Below the pieces are notes generated by a model. That model saw only the letters and a program-made list of their open reading frames with translations, was not told the origin of the DNA and did not search any database. This document shows, in pieces, positions 51,908-60,491 of a DNA stretch of 64,000 bases (position 1 is the first letter of the stretch; each line of letters opens with the position of its first letter). The translations under genes were made by a program, and so were the position numbers. This DNA comes from Pseudonocardia autotrophica (lineage in GTDB: Bacteria > Actinomycetota > Actinomycetes > Mycobacteriales > Pseudonocardiaceae): contig NZ_AP018920.1 in NCBI RefSeq assembly GCF_003945385.1, forward strand, positions 2,790,001 through 2,854,000, read 5' to 3'.

Positions 51908-52641
51908 AGGTGTCGGTGCGGGATCTCTCGGTGGCCTACGGGGATCTGCCGGTGCTGTCGGAGGTGTCGCTGGACGTCGCGGCGGGGGAGTTCGTGTCGG
52001 TCGTCGGTCCGTCGGGCTGCGGGAAATCGACCCTGTTCGGCGCGCTGACCGGGATCCTGGACGGTGCGACGACGTCCGGCACGATCCGGGTGGACGGCGC
52101 CCCGGTGCGCGGGGCCCCGTTCGGCTACATGCCGCAGCGGGACCTGCTGTTCCCGTGGCGGACGGTGCTCGACAACACCACGCTCGGCCTGGAGGTCTCC
52201 GGGGTCTCCCGGCGGGAGGCCAGGGAACGGGCCGGGGTGCTGTTCGAGCCGTTCGGACTGGCCGGGTTCGAGCAGGCGCGGCCGGGCGAGCTCTCCGGCG
52301 GGATGCGGCAGCGGGCGGCGCTGCTGCGCACGGTCGTCGGCGGGCGCGAGGTACTGCTGCTCGACGAGCCGTTCGGCGCGCTGGACGCGCTCACCCGCAC
52401 CGGGATGCAGGAGTGGCTGGAGTCGATGCGCGAGCGCTACGGCTGGACCACCCTGCTGATCACGCACGACGTGCGGGAGGCCGCGTTCCTGTCCGATCGG
52501 GTCGTGGTGCTCTCACCGCGCCCGGCGGGTGTCCGCCGGGTGGTGCCGGTGGATCTGCCCCGCCCGCGCACCCGCGCGATGCTCACCGACCCGCGGATCG
52601 CCGCCGTCGAGTCGGAGCTCCTGGACCTCCTGCACTCCTGA
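51904..52641 (+). CDS. thiZ: ThiZ-type ABC ATPase
   Basis: The 245-residue product has Walker A GPSGCGKSTLFG, the Q-loop YMPQRDLLFPWRT, signature LSGGMRQRAALLRTV, Walker B LLLDEPFGALDALTR and the H-loop LLITHDVREA. It belongs to the SsuB/TauB/ThiZ group. ATG 51904 overlaps the thiX stop (ATGA). It drives uptake of the ligand captured by the binding protein. Confidence 0.92.
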   Translation: MKVSVRDLSVAYGDLPVLSEVSLDVAAGEFVSVVGPSGCGKSTLFGALTGILDGATTSGTIRVDGAPVRGAPFGYMPQRDLLFPWRTVLDNTTLGLEVSGVSRREARERAGVLFEPFGLAGFEQARPGELSGGMRQRAALLRTVVGGREVLLLDEPFGALDALTRTGMQEWLESMRERYGWTTLLITHDVREAAFLSDRVVVLSPRPAGVRRVVPVDLPRPRTRAMLTDPRIAAVESELLDLLHS

Positions 52642-52660
52642 GCGAAGCCCCTCCGGCACA

Positions 52661-52689
52661 ACAAATCGGCGCTGCCGTGACCGAATTGT
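52661..52689. promoter_or_regulatory. Imperfect inverted repeat at the thiZ-xylF boundary
   Basis: ACAAATCGG (52661-52669) and CCGAATTGT (52681-52689) match at 8 of 9 positions as an inverted repeat with an 11-bp spacer. It lies 20 nt after thiZ and upstream of the sugar transporter. It could be a weak terminator or an operator. Confidence 0.4.
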
Positions 52690-52750
52690 GATGATCGTTG
52701 GGAACTTTCTCGATCCAGTGTGCTGTGCGCCACCGCATATCGCGCAATAC

Positions 52751-52787
52751 GTTGGCGCTCGCAACATTTGCCCGATCGAGTTGCAAC
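52751..52787. promoter_or_regulatory. Candidate ROK operator before xylF
   Basis: Two GTTG...CAAC inverted repeats, GTTGGCGCTCGCAAC (52751-52765) and GTTGCAAC (52780-52787), lie 32-68 bp before the xylF ATG in an AT-richer patch. The ROK regulator at the operon's end is the natural candidate to bind. No consensus was matched. Confidence 0.4.
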
Positions 52788-52818
52788 GGTCACCACAGCG
52801 TCGTGGAGGGAATTTCCG

Positions 52819-53961
52819 ATGGGGATGCAGGGGACGGGACGCAGATCCCGGCTGCGGCGGGCGGTGACGGCGGCCGGTCTCGGCCTGCTGCTCACGCTGA
52901 GCGCGTGCGGCCAGAACAGCGCGGGCGACGGCGACGACGGCGGGTCCGCGGCCGGCGGGGAGGGCGGGACCAAGGTCGGCGTGATCCTCCCGGAGACCGA
53001 CAGCTCGGCCCGCTGGGAGGGCTTCGACAAGCCGATGCTGGACCGGGCGATGCGGGCCGAGGGCCTGGACCCGGACATCCAGAACGCCCAGGGCGACGAG
53101 CAGAAGTTCTCCACCCTGGCCGACGGGATGATCTCCAGCGGGGTGCGGGTGCTGGTCATCGCCTCGATCAGCAGCGACGGTGGCGCCACGGTCGCGGAGA
53201 AGGCGCAGGCGCAGGGCATCCCGGTGATCGACTACGACCGGCTGAACCTCGGCGGGACCAGCGACTACTACGTCTCGTTCGACAACGAGCGGGTCGGCGC
53301 GCTGCAGGGCGAGGGCCTGGTCCAGGGGATCGGGGACGAGCAGGGTGCCCAGGTCATCGAGATCGAGGGCGCCCCGACCGACAACAACGCCACCCTGTTC
53401 TACAACGGCCAGCAGAGCGTGCTGAAGCCGCTCTACGACGACGGGTCGCTGGTCCTGGCCGGCAGCCAGACGATCGAGAAGTGGGACAACCAGGTCGGCG
53501 GAACCACCTTCGAGCAGCTGCTGACCGCCAACGGCGGCAAGGTGGACGGCGTCGTCGCGGCCAACGACGGGCTGGCCGGTGCGGTGATCACCGTGCTCGC
53601 CAAGTACGGCCTGAACGGGACCGTGCCGGTCACCGGGCAGGACGCCACCGCCGACGGTCTGGCCGCCATCCTGCGCGGCGACCAGTACATGACCGTGTTC
53701 AAGCCGATCGAGCAGGAGGCGGAGGCCGCGGCGAAGCTGGCCGCGGCACTCGCGAACGGCGACACCGCCGCCGCGGACGCTGTCGCCACCCAGACCGTCC
53801 GCGACCCGGACGGCAACCGGGACGTCCCGTCGGTGCTGCTCACCCCGGAGATGATCACCCGGGACTCGGTGAAGAAGGTGGTCGACGCCGGTTACGTGAG
53901 CGCCGCGGAGATCTGCACCGCGGAGGCCGCGCCCGCCTGCGGCGAGCTCGGCATCAGTTGA
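52819..53961 (+). CDS. xylF: XylF-like sugar ABC transporter binding lipoprotein
   Basis: The 380-residue product has a lipoprotein signal (LLLTLSACGQ), then a type I sugar-binding fold with XylF-like motifs: VRVLVIASISSDGGATVAEK, IPVIDYDRLNLGG, DYYVSFDNERVGALQGEGLV, GAPTDNNATLFYNGQQSVLK and MTVFKPIEQEAEAAAKLAAA. The closest named family is the xylose-binding protein. ATG 52819 follows GGAGGG by 8 nt. It is followed by a 15-bp hairpin, then the ATPase gene. Confidence 0.87.
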   Translation: MGMQGTGRRSRLRRAVTAAGLGLLLTLSACGQNSAGDGDDGGSAAGGEGGTKVGVILPETDSSARWEGFDKPMLDRAMRAEGLDPDIQNAQGDEQKFSTLADGMISSGVRVLVIASISSDGGATVAEKAQAQGIPVIDYDRLNLGGTSDYYVSFDNERVGALQGEGLVQGIGDEQGAQVIEIEGAPTDNNATLFYNGQQSVLKPLYDDGSLVLAGSQTIEKWDNQVGGTTFEQLLTANGGKVDGVVAANDGLAGAVITVLAKYGLNGTVPVTGQDATADGLAAILRGDQYMTVFKPIEQEAEAAAKLAAALANGDTAAADAVATQTVRDPDGNRDVPSVLLTPEMITRDSVKKVVDAGYVSAAEICTAEAAPACGELGIS

Positions 53962-53967
53962 TCCCGC

Positions 53968-54003
53968 CCCGGTGCGCGGCGGCGTCGTCCGCCGCGCACC
54001 GGG
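53968..54003 (+). terminator. Intra-operon hairpin after the binding-protein gene
   Basis: CCCGGTGCGCGGCGG pairs perfectly with CCGCCGCGCACCGGG around a 6-base loop, 7 nt after the xylF stop and 23 nt before the ATPase ATG. Such hairpins often stabilise or attenuate the transcript so the binding protein is made in excess over membrane subunits. Confidence 0.75.
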
Positions 54004-54025
54004 CCCGTCCGCGGAGGAGCGGTCC

Positions 54026-54799
54026 ATGACCGAACCGATCCTGTCCCTGCACCAGGTGAACAAGAGCTTCGGCGCCGTGCGGGTGCTGCACGACGTCGAC
54101 CTGACCGTTCGGGCCGGTGAGGTCACCGCACTCGTCGGCGACAACGGCGCCGGCAAGTCGACGCTGGTGAAGTGCGTCGCGGGGATCCACCCGATCGACG
54201 GCGGCGAGATCCGCTTCGGCGGCGAGCCGGTGTCGCTGACCGCCCCGGCCGACGCCGCCCGGCTCGGCATCGAGGTCGTGTACCAGGACCTCGCGCTCGC
54301 CGACAATCTCGACGTCGTCGCCAACATGTTCCTCGGCCGCGAGCGCGGCCGGCCGTGGATGCTCGACGAGGGCTCGATGGAGCAGGCCGCGCGGGACACC
54401 CTCGCGGCGCTCTCGGTGCGGACGGTGACGTCGGTCCGGACCCCGGTCGCGTCGCTGTCCGGTGGGCAGCGGCAGACCGTGGCGATCGCCAAGGCGGTGC
54501 TGTGGGACTCCCGGGTGGTGCTGCTCGACGAGCCCACCGCGGCGCTCGGTGTAGCACAGACCCGGCAGGTGCTCGATCTGGTCCGCCGGCTCGCCGAGCA
54601 GGGCCTGGCGGTGGTGCTGATCAGCCACAACATGGCCGACGTCTTCGAGGTCTCGGACCGGATCGCCTGCCTGTACCTGGGCCGGATGGTGGCCCAGGTG
54701 CCGATCCGCGACGTCACCCACGCCCAGGTCGTCCAGCTGATCACCGCGGGCCGGTCCGGCGAGCTCGGCCTGGCCCGACCCGAATCGGCGACCGTCTGA
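54026..54799 (+). CDS. xylG: XylG-like sugar ABC ATPase (single domain)
   Basis: The 257-residue product has Walker A VGDNGAGKSTLVKC, the Q-loop VYQDLALADNLDVVAN, signature SLSGGQRQTVAIAKAV, Walker B VLLDEPTAALGVAQT and H-loop VLISHNMADVFEVSD. It has one ATPase domain, unlike E. coli XylG with two, so it resembles FrcA-type half proteins and must dimerise. ATG 54026 follows GGAGGAGC. The stop shares an A with the next ATG (TGATG) of a 19-codon micro-ORF. Confidence 0.88.
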   Translation: MTEPILSLHQVNKSFGAVRVLHDVDLTVRAGEVTALVGDNGAGKSTLVKCVAGIHPIDGGEIRFGGEPVSLTAPADAARLGIEVVYQDLALADNLDVVANMFLGRERGRPWMLDEGSMEQAARDTLAALSVRTVTSVRTPVASLSGGQRQTVAIAKAVLWDSRVVLLDEPTAALGVAQTRQVLDLVRRLAEQGLAVVLISHNMADVFEVSDRIACLYLGRMVAQVPIRDVTHAQVVQLITAGRSGELGLARPESATV

Positions 54800-54858
54800 T
54801 GGCGCTGCCGATGCCACTGCCGCCGACCGTCCCGCCGCTCCCGGAGGACCGATCGTGA
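54799..54858 (+). CDS. 19-residue proline-rich micro-ORF bridging xylG and xylH
   Basis: The frame reads MALPMPLPPTVPPLPEDRS and stops. Its ATG shares the A of the xylG stop (TGATG) and its TGA overlaps the xylH GTG start (GTGA). It could act as a translational coupler that carries ribosomes across the 55-bp gap. Chance cannot be excluded at this length. It is too short for function prediction. Confidence 0.35.
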   Translation: MALPMPLPPTVPPLPEDRS

Positions 54859-56324
54859 CCGACCCCCGTCCCACCGGCACCACCACCGACGGCACGACGT
54901 CGCCGGTGGGTGCCGCGCAGCGCGCCAACCCGGCGAACCGGGCGGCCGACTTCGGGATCGACACCACCGCCCAGACCACCCGGGAGGCGGTCGTCGCCTA
55001 CCTGCGCGGGCTGCGCGGCGGCGATCTCGGCTCGCTGCCGGCGCTGCTCGGGCTGGCCGCGTTGTTCGTGCTGTTCAGCGTCCTGGACCAGGGTGGCACC
55101 TTCGGGAGCCTGCTGAACCTGGCGAACCTGCTCCAGCAGGGTGCCGGCCCGACGATCATCGCGATGGGCCTGGTCTTCGTGCTGCTGACCGGCGAGATCG
55201 ACCTGGCCGCCGGGACCGCGTCCGGCCTGGCCGCGGCGATGATGGCGCTGCACCTGGTCTCCGCGGGCAACATGCTCGGTGCCACCGGCACCGTCGTGTT
55301 CGTGCTGCTGGTGCTGGTGATGGTCGTCGCCGCGGTGCTCGCCGCGCTGGTCCGGGTGTGGGCGGGCACCGTGGTCAGCCTCGCGACCGCCGCGGTGCTG
55401 GTGATCGGCGTGCCGACCGGGCCGGGGGTGGTGATGGCGCTCGCCGTCGGCGTCGGGGTCGTCATCGGCTGCCTGACCGGGTTCCTGGTCGCGCGGCTCG
55501 GGATGCCCGCCTTCGTCGTCACGCTGGCGCTGTTCATCACCTGGCAGGGGGTGATCCTCCAGCTGATCGGCGACGGTGGCACGCTGGCCCTGCGCGACCC
55601 GGTGATCAACGCGGTGGCGAACGGCAACCTGTCGGTGCCCGCCTCGTGGCTGCTCTTCGTGGTCGCGGCGGGCGGGTACGCGGCGGTCCAGCTGGTACGC
55701 CAGCGGGCCCGGCTGCGGAGCGGGCTGGTGGCCCGGCCCACCGGGCTGGTGCTGATCAAGATCGGGGCGGTGGTCGTGCTGGGTGGGCTGGTCACCTTCG
55801 CACTCGTCCAGGACCGGTCGCCGGGTGCCATCGCGATCGCCGGGGTGCCCTATGTCGTCCCGATCGTGCTGGTGCTGCTGGTGCTGGGGACCTGGGTGCT
55901 GGACCGGACCCGCTTCGGCCGGCACGTCTACGCGGTCGGCGGCAACCGGGAGGCCGCGCGCCGGGCCGGGATCGACGTGGCCAGGATCCGGGCGTCGGTG
56001 TTCGTGATCTCCACCGCGTTCGCCGCGGTCGGGGCGATCGTCTACTCGTCGAAGATCGGCTCGGTGAACCCGGCAGCGGGCGGCGGCAACACGCTGCTGT
56101 TCGCGGTCGGCGCCGCGGTGATCGGCGGCACCTCGCTGTTCGGCGGGCGCGGCCGGATCAGCAATGCGGTGATCGGCGGGACCGTGCTGGCCACCGTGCA
56201 GAACGGTCTGGGGCTGCTCAAGCAGCCCGCCGCCGTGGTGTTCGTGGTGACCGGCCTGGTGCTGCTGCTCGCGGCCGGGGTCGATGTGGCGTCCCGCCGG
56301 CGGGCGGCGGCCACCGGACGGTGA
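54855..56324 (+). CDS. xylH: XylH-like sugar ABC permease
   Basis: The 489-residue product has a 45-residue soluble N-terminus and about ten to fourteen transmembrane helices. BPD_transp_2 features are GAGPTIIAMGLVFVLLTGEI, IDLAAGTASGLAAAMM, RLGMPAFVVTLALFITWQGV, TRFGRHVYAVGGNREAARRA (EAA-like loop) and NTLLFAVGAAVIGGTSLFGG. It is long compared with E. coli XylH because of extra helices in the middle, as in actinobacterial homologues. GTG 54855 follows GGAGGA and overlaps the micro-ORF stop. Confidence 0.88.
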   Translation: MTDPRPTGTTTDGTTSPVGAAQRANPANRAADFGIDTTAQTTREAVVAYLRGLRGGDLGSLPALLGLAALFVLFSVLDQGGTFGSLLNLANLLQQGAGPTIIAMGLVFVLLTGEIDLAAGTASGLAAAMMALHLVSAGNMLGATGTVVFVLLVLVMVVAAVLAALVRVWAGTVVSLATAAVLVIGVPTGPGVVMALAVGVGVVIGCLTGFLVARLGMPAFVVTLALFITWQGVILQLIGDGGTLALRDPVINAVANGNLSVPASWLLFVVAAGGYAAVQLVRQRARLRSGLVARPTGLVLIKIGAVVVLGGLVTFALVQDRSPGAIAIAGVPYVVPIVLVLLVLGTWVLDRTRFGRHVYAVGGNREAARRAGIDVARIRASVFVISTAFAAVGAIVYSSKIGSVNPAAGGGNTLLFAVGAAVIGGTSLFGGRGRISNAVIGGTVLATVQNGLGLLKQPAAVVFVVTGLVLLLAAGVDVASRRRAAATGR

Positions 56325-57505
56325 CCACCCAGCTCCCCGGGCCGGCGTCGGGCACCCGCCCGGACGACGCCCGCCGGCACAACCGCGCGGCACTGGTGCG
56401 CCGGCTGCACGTCGACGGGCCGTGCACCCGGGCCACCCTGGCCGGGGAGCTGGGGCTCAACCGGAGCACGATCAAGGCGGTCGTCGACGGGCTGGCCGCC
56501 GCCGGGATCGTCACCGAGGCCATCCCGACCCGGCGCTCCGGTGCCGGTCGCCCGTCGCTGCTGGTGGTGCCCGATCCGCAGGCGGCGGTGGTGCTCACGG
56601 TGGACGTCCGGGTGGACCAGGTCGCGATGGCGATGGTCGGGATCGGCGGGCAGATCCTCGGCAGGCACAGCTGGAACCTGCACCGCAGCACTCGGCTGCC
56701 CGGCGAGGTGATCACGCACGTCGCCGAGTCGGCGCAGCTGCTGCGCGACGAGCTGGCGGTGACCGAGCAGGCGGTCGGGGTGTCGGTGCCGGGCGTCGTC
56801 CGGCGCGACGACGGGCTGGTCCGGGAGGCACCCAACCTGGGCTGGCGCGACGTCGAGCTGGGCACCCGGTTGGCCGCGGTGCTGGGGCGGCCGGTGCAGG
56901 TGGCCAACGACGCCGAGGCCGGGGCGCTGGCCGAGCACCTGCGCGGCGCCGGCCGGGACGTGGCCGACATGGTCTACCTGGCCGGGGACGTCGGCGTCGG
57001 TGGCGGTGTGATCTCCGCGGGCGCCCCGCTGCGCGGCACCGGCGGCTACGTCGGCGAGCTCGGCCACATGATCGTCCGCCCGGACGGCCGGGACTGCTTC
57101 TGCGGGGCCAGCGGATGCTGGGAGACCGAGGTCGGCGAGCCCGCACTGGGCCGGGCACTGGGCCTGCCCGAGGACACCCCGCGCGGGGTGCTGGTCGCCG
57201 AGCTGCGCGCACTGGCCGCGGACCCGGATCGCGCGGAGCGGCAGCTGGCCGGGTTCGCCGGCTGGATGGGGATCGGGCTGATCACCGTGGTCAACATGCT
57301 CGCCCCCGGTCTGGTCGTGCTCGGTGACCTGTTCGGCGCGCTGCCGCCGACCGTGCTGGACCGGGTCCGAGCCGACGTCGAGCGGCGCAGCCTGGTCAGC
57401 CGGGCCGTCGGCGGGACCCCGGTCGTGGTGTCCCCGCTCGGCCGGGACGGTGCGCTGATCGGCGCCGCGGAGCTGGCGTTCGAGCCGGTGCTCGAGGCGC
57501 TGTGA
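56321..57505 (+). CDS. ROK-family transcriptional regulator
   Basis: The 394-residue product has an N-terminal MarR-like HTH (VRRLHVDGPCTRATLAGELG then LNRSTIKAVVDGLAAAG) and a C-terminal ROK kinase-like domain with VGVSVPGVVRRDDGLVREAP, GDVGVGGGVISAGAPLRGTG and the zinc-cysteine motif CFCGASGCWETE. It starts at a GTG overlapping the xylH stop (GTGA). It is the expected sugar-responsive repressor of xylFGH. ROK repressors act on AT-rich operators. Confidence 0.9.
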   Translation: MTTQLPGPASGTRPDDARRHNRAALVRRLHVDGPCTRATLAGELGLNRSTIKAVVDGLAAAGIVTEAIPTRRSGAGRPSLLVVPDPQAAVVLTVDVRVDQVAMAMVGIGGQILGRHSWNLHRSTRLPGEVITHVAESAQLLRDELAVTEQAVGVSVPGVVRRDDGLVREAPNLGWRDVELGTRLAAVLGRPVQVANDAEAGALAEHLRGAGRDVADMVYLAGDVGVGGGVISAGAPLRGTGGYVGELGHMIVRPDGRDCFCGASGCWETEVGEPALGRALGLPEDTPRGVLVAELRALAADPDRAERQLAGFAGWMGIGLITVVNMLAPGLVVLGDLFGALPPTVLDRVRADVERRSLVSRAVGGTPVVVSPLGRDGALIGAAELAFEPVLEAL

Positions 57506-57539
57506 ACCGAGCGGGCAGCTGCGCCCTAGCCTGGGGCCC

Positions 57540-58289
57540 GTGACCGGTCCGCACACGGTGCTCGTACTCGGCGGCACCACCGAGGGCCGGGCGGCGGCGG
57601 CCGAGCTGGCGGCCCGCGACGGCGTCCGGGTGATCTCGTCGCTGGCCGGGGCGGTCCGCAGCCCCCGGCTGCCCGACGGCGAGGTGCGGATCGGCGGTTT
57701 CGGCGGCGCCGACGGCCTCGCCCGGTACCTGCGTGCCGAGCGGGTGTCCGCGGTGCTGGACGCGACGCATCCGTTCGCCGCGACGATGACGGCCAACGCG
57801 GCCGCCGCCTGCGCGACGACCGGGACCCCGCTGGTGGTGCTGCGCAGGCCCGGCTGGACGGCCGGGCCGGGGGACCGCTGGCACCGGGTCGGCTCGGTCG
57901 CCGCGGCCGCCGCCGCACTGCCCGCTCTGCTGCCCGGACCGTCCGGCCGGGTGCTCCTCACCACCGGCCGCGGCGGCCTCGCGGAGTTCGCGGCGCTCGA
58001 CGCGGCCTTCTGGATCCGGTCGGTCGACCCGCCCGGCCCGCCGCTGCCACGACGACACACGCTGCTGCTCGACCGTGGCCCGTTCACCCTCGACAGCGAG
58101 CGGGAGCTGCTGGCCGGGGTGCGCCCGGACGTGCTGGTGACCAAGGACTCCGGAGGCGACGCGACCGCGGCGAAGCTGGTGGCGGCGCGGGAGCGGGGGA
58201 TCACGGTGGTGGTCGTGGACCGGCCCGGGCTGCCGCCCGGGGTGCGGGGCACGGACACCGTCGGGCGGGCCATCGCGCTGTTGCTGTGA
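57540..58289 (+). CDS. cobK: Precorrin-6A/cobalt-precorrin-6A reductase CobK
   Basis: The 249-residue product reduces precorrin-6A in corrin ring synthesis. Family motifs are VLVLGGTTEGRAAAAELAAR (NADPH-binding), LDATHPFAATMTANAAAACA, LLTTGRGGLAEFAAL, LLDRGPFTL and VTKDSGGDATAAKLVAARER. Length is normal. GTG 57540 is the first codon after a 34-bp gap. It is on the opposite strand from cobG-cobH-cobIJ, as in some Mycobacterium strains where cobK lies near them. Confidence 0.93.
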   Translation: MTGPHTVLVLGGTTEGRAAAAELAARDGVRVISSLAGAVRSPRLPDGEVRIGGFGGADGLARYLRAERVSAVLDATHPFAATMTANAAAACATTGTPLVVLRRPGWTAGPGDRWHRVGSVAAAAAALPALLPGPSGRVLLTTGRGGLAEFAALDAAFWIRSVDPPGPPLPRRHTLLLDRGPFTLDSERELLAGVRPDVLVTKDSGGDATAAKLVAARERGITVVVVDRPGLPPGVRGTDTVGRAIALLL

Positions 58290-58300
58290 CCACCACTCGT

Positions 58301-58356
58301 GAAGCGAGCGGCACAGAGCGAGCGGCACGGAGCGAGCGGCACGGAGCGAGCGGCGC
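58301..58356. repeat. Four 14-bp tandem repeats between cobK and the alcohol dehydrogenase
   Basis: Units GAAGCGAGCGGCAC, AGAGCGAGCGGCAC, GGAGCGAGCGGCAC and GGAGCGAGCGGCGC are head to tail and end at the converging stop of the next gene. Two units are near-identical. The array sits between convergent genes and is a likely slippage-derived repeat. Confidence 0.85.
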
Positions 58357-59373
58357 TCAGGGCAGGACGACGGTCAGCGAGCCCGGCTCCGGCGGCGCGG
58401 CCAGGGCCGCCGGAGCATCGGGCAGCGGGATCCGCCGGGTGACCAGGCGGGCCGGATCGAGCCGCCCGCTGTCGACGAGCTCCACCAGCGCCGGGTAGTC
58501 GGCCGCGGCCATCCCGTGGCTGCCGGCCAGCACCAGCTCCTTCGCGATCATCTCCGGGACCGGGACGACCGGCTCGGCGGTGAGCAGGCCGACCTGCACC
58601 AGCACGCCGTGCGGGCGCAGCGCCCGGATCCCGAACGCGAGTGCCTCGGCCCGCCCGGCGGACTCGACGGCCACCCGGGCACCGCCGTCGCCGATCAGCT
58701 CGCGCACCCGCTCCGGGCCCTCGGCCGGATCGAGCGTGCCGGCCGCGCCCAGCTCGGCGGCCCTGGCCCGGGCCGCCGGTGCCGGATCGGCGACCACGAC
58801 CTCGGCCCCCAGTGTCGCCGCGACCAGCACCGCGGCCAGCCCGACGCCGCCGGCCCCGATCACCAGCACGGTGTCGCCGGGCCGGACCCCGCCGCGCCCG
58901 GTGAGCGCCCGGTAGGCGGTGGCGACCCGGCAGCCGAGCAGCGCGGCACCACCGGCGTCGGTCCCGTCCGGCAGCGGGACCAGATTGTGGTCGGCGTGGC
59001 GCAGCGCGACCAGCTCGGCGAACGAGCCGTCGTGGGTGAAGCCGGGCTGCTGCTGGCGCGGGCAGACCTGGGACCGGCCGTCCCGGCACTGCGGGCAGTC
59101 GCCGCAGCCGCACACGAAGGGCGTGGTGACCCGGTCGCCGATCCGGATCCGGCGCACGTCCGGCCCGGTCGCGACGACCCGGCCGGCCAGCTCGTGGCCG
59201 GGCACGAACGGCAGCGTGACGCCGTCGTCGTGACCGAGCCAGGCGAACCGGTCGCTGGCGCACAGCCCGGTCGCCTCCACGCGGACGACGACGCCGTCCG
59301 GCGCGGGTACCGGATCGGGCAGCTCGACGAGCTCCGGCGCGGCACCGAAGGCGGTGACCCGTACCGCCCGCAT
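58357..59373 (-). CDS. Zinc-dependent MDR alcohol/sorbitol-type dehydrogenase
   Basis: The 338-residue product has catalytic zinc features TGLCASDRFAW, PFVPGHELAGRVVA, structural zinc CGCGDCPQCRDGRSQVC, and the Rossmann loop VLVIGAGGVGLAAVLVAATL. It oxidises an alcohol or polyol to carbonyl with NAD(P)+. Its ATG shares the A of the upstream stop (TGATG), so it is translated with the DSD1-type PLP enzyme. Substrate is likely a small hydroxy compound derived from an amino acid. That is inference. Confidence 0.9.
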   Translation of the reverse strand: MRAVRVTAFGAAPELVELPDPVPAPDGVVVRVEATGLCASDRFAWLGHDDGVTLPFVPGHELAGRVVATGPDVRRIRIGDRVTTPFVCGCGDCPQCRDGRSQVCPRQQQPGFTHDGSFAELVALRHADHNLVPLPDGTDAGGAALLGCRVATAYRALTGRGGVRPGDTVLVIGAGGVGLAAVLVAATLGAEVVVADPAPAARARAAELGAAGTLDPAEGPERVRELIGDGGARVAVESAGRAEALAFGIRALRPHGVLVQVGLLTAEPVVPVPEMIAKELVLAGSHGMAAADYPALVELVDSGRLDPARLVTRRIPLPDAPAALAAPPEPGSLTVVLP

Positions 59374-60491
59374 CAGGTGTTCGCCCCGCGCGCGTCGACC
59401 GGCCAGCGGTCGACGACCGTCTCCCCGCCGTCGACCACGACCAGATGATCGGCCAGGTTCACCGCCGTGCACACGTGGTTGGGCAGCACCCGCACCCGGC
59501 TGCCCGGCTCCGGGACCGGTCCGTCGCCGTCGCCGAACGCGACGGTGGCGTGGTGCTCGGACAGCGCGGTGACCCGGGCGCCGGGGTGCTCGGGCAGCCG
59601 TCCGTGGCCGGACGCCCATGGCGCCCGGTCGGCGCCGAGGGTCTTGCTGCCGGCGTCCAGCACGGCGTGCCCGGGGCGGGCGTGCACGACCGTCGCGACG
59701 GCGGTCAGGGCGCACCGGTCGAACCCGGCGGCGTCCAGCTCGACCTGCTGGGCGTCGCCGAACACCGACACCCCCGGCCGGGTCTCGGTGGGCGCCCACC
59801 GGTCGGGGAGCTCGGGGGACAGGTTCTCGGTCGGGCTGGACCCGCCGCTGCGGACCAGCGGCTCGATCCCGGCGGCCGCCAGACCGGCCGCCGCCGCGGA
59901 CAGTGCGGCGATCTCGTCGGCGGCCGCGGTGGCGCGCGCGCCGGGGGCGTAGGCGTGCCCGGGGAAGGTGAAGACCCCGGCCACCTCCAGCCCGGCCGCC
60001 TGCGCACCCGCGGCGAGACCACCCGCGTCGCCGGGGGCGACACCGGTGCGGTGGTGCCCGGAATCGATCTCGATCAGCACCTGCGCCGGGGCCCCGCGCA
60101 GTGCCGCGGCGAGCCGGTCCGCGCCGGCGGCCGAGTCGACCCCGATCCGCAGCCGGACCCGCCCGGCCAGCGCGCGTAACCGGTCGGCCCGGCCACCGGC
60201 CGCCCACACCGGGTAGGCGAGGAACAGGTCGTCGACGCCGGCCGCGGCGAACACCTCGGCCTCCCCGACGGTCGCCAGGGTCAGGCCGGTAGCGCCGTGC
60301 GCGAGCTGGCGGCGGGCCACCGCCACGCACTTGTGCGTCTTGGCGTGCGGCCGCCAGGCGAGGCCGCGCCGCCGGGCCCGGTCCGCGCCGTCGGTCAGGT
60401 TGCGTTCCAGCACGCCGGCGTCGACGGCGAGGAACGGGGTGTCGAGATCCTCGATGCGCATCACCGGTGATCGTCGCATCGCCGCGGTCAC
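59373..60491 (-). CDS. DSD1-type PLP enzyme (D-serine dehydratase/D-threonine aldolase-like)
   Basis: The 372-residue product is a fold-type III PLP enzyme. The Lys is in LAWRPHAKTHKCVAVARRQL. The barrel includes VLIEIDSGHHRTGVAPGD and VRSGGSSPTENL. A C-terminal VLPNHVCTAVNLAD carries the metal-binding His and Cys of the eukaryotic-type D-serine dehydratase. It may split or dehydrate a D-hydroxy amino acid. GTG 60491 overlaps the GNAT stop (GTGA). Adjacent alcohol dehydrogenase may act on its product. Confidence 0.82.
   Translation of the reverse strand: MTAAMRRSPVMRIEDLDTPFLAVDAGVLERNLTDGADRARRRGLAWRPHAKTHKCVAVARRQLAHGATGLTLATVGEAEVFAAAGVDDLFLAYPVWAAGGRADRLRALAGRVRLRIGVDSAAGADRLAAALRGAPAQVLIEIDSGHHRTGVAPGDAGGLAAGAQAAGLEVAGVFTFPGHAYAPGARATAAADEIAALSAAAAGLAAAGIEPLVRSGGSSPTENLSPELPDRWAPTETRPGVSVFGDAQQVELDAAGFDRCALTAVATVVHARPGHAVLDAGSKTLGADRAPWASGHGRLPEHPGARVTALSEHHATVAFGDGDGPVPEPGSRVRVLPNHVCTAVNLADHLVVVDGGETVVDRWPVDARGANT

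Noticed and set aside
58301..58356. CRISPR or attachment-site repeats
   Set aside because: Units are 14 bp and contiguous, with no integrase or cas gene nearby.
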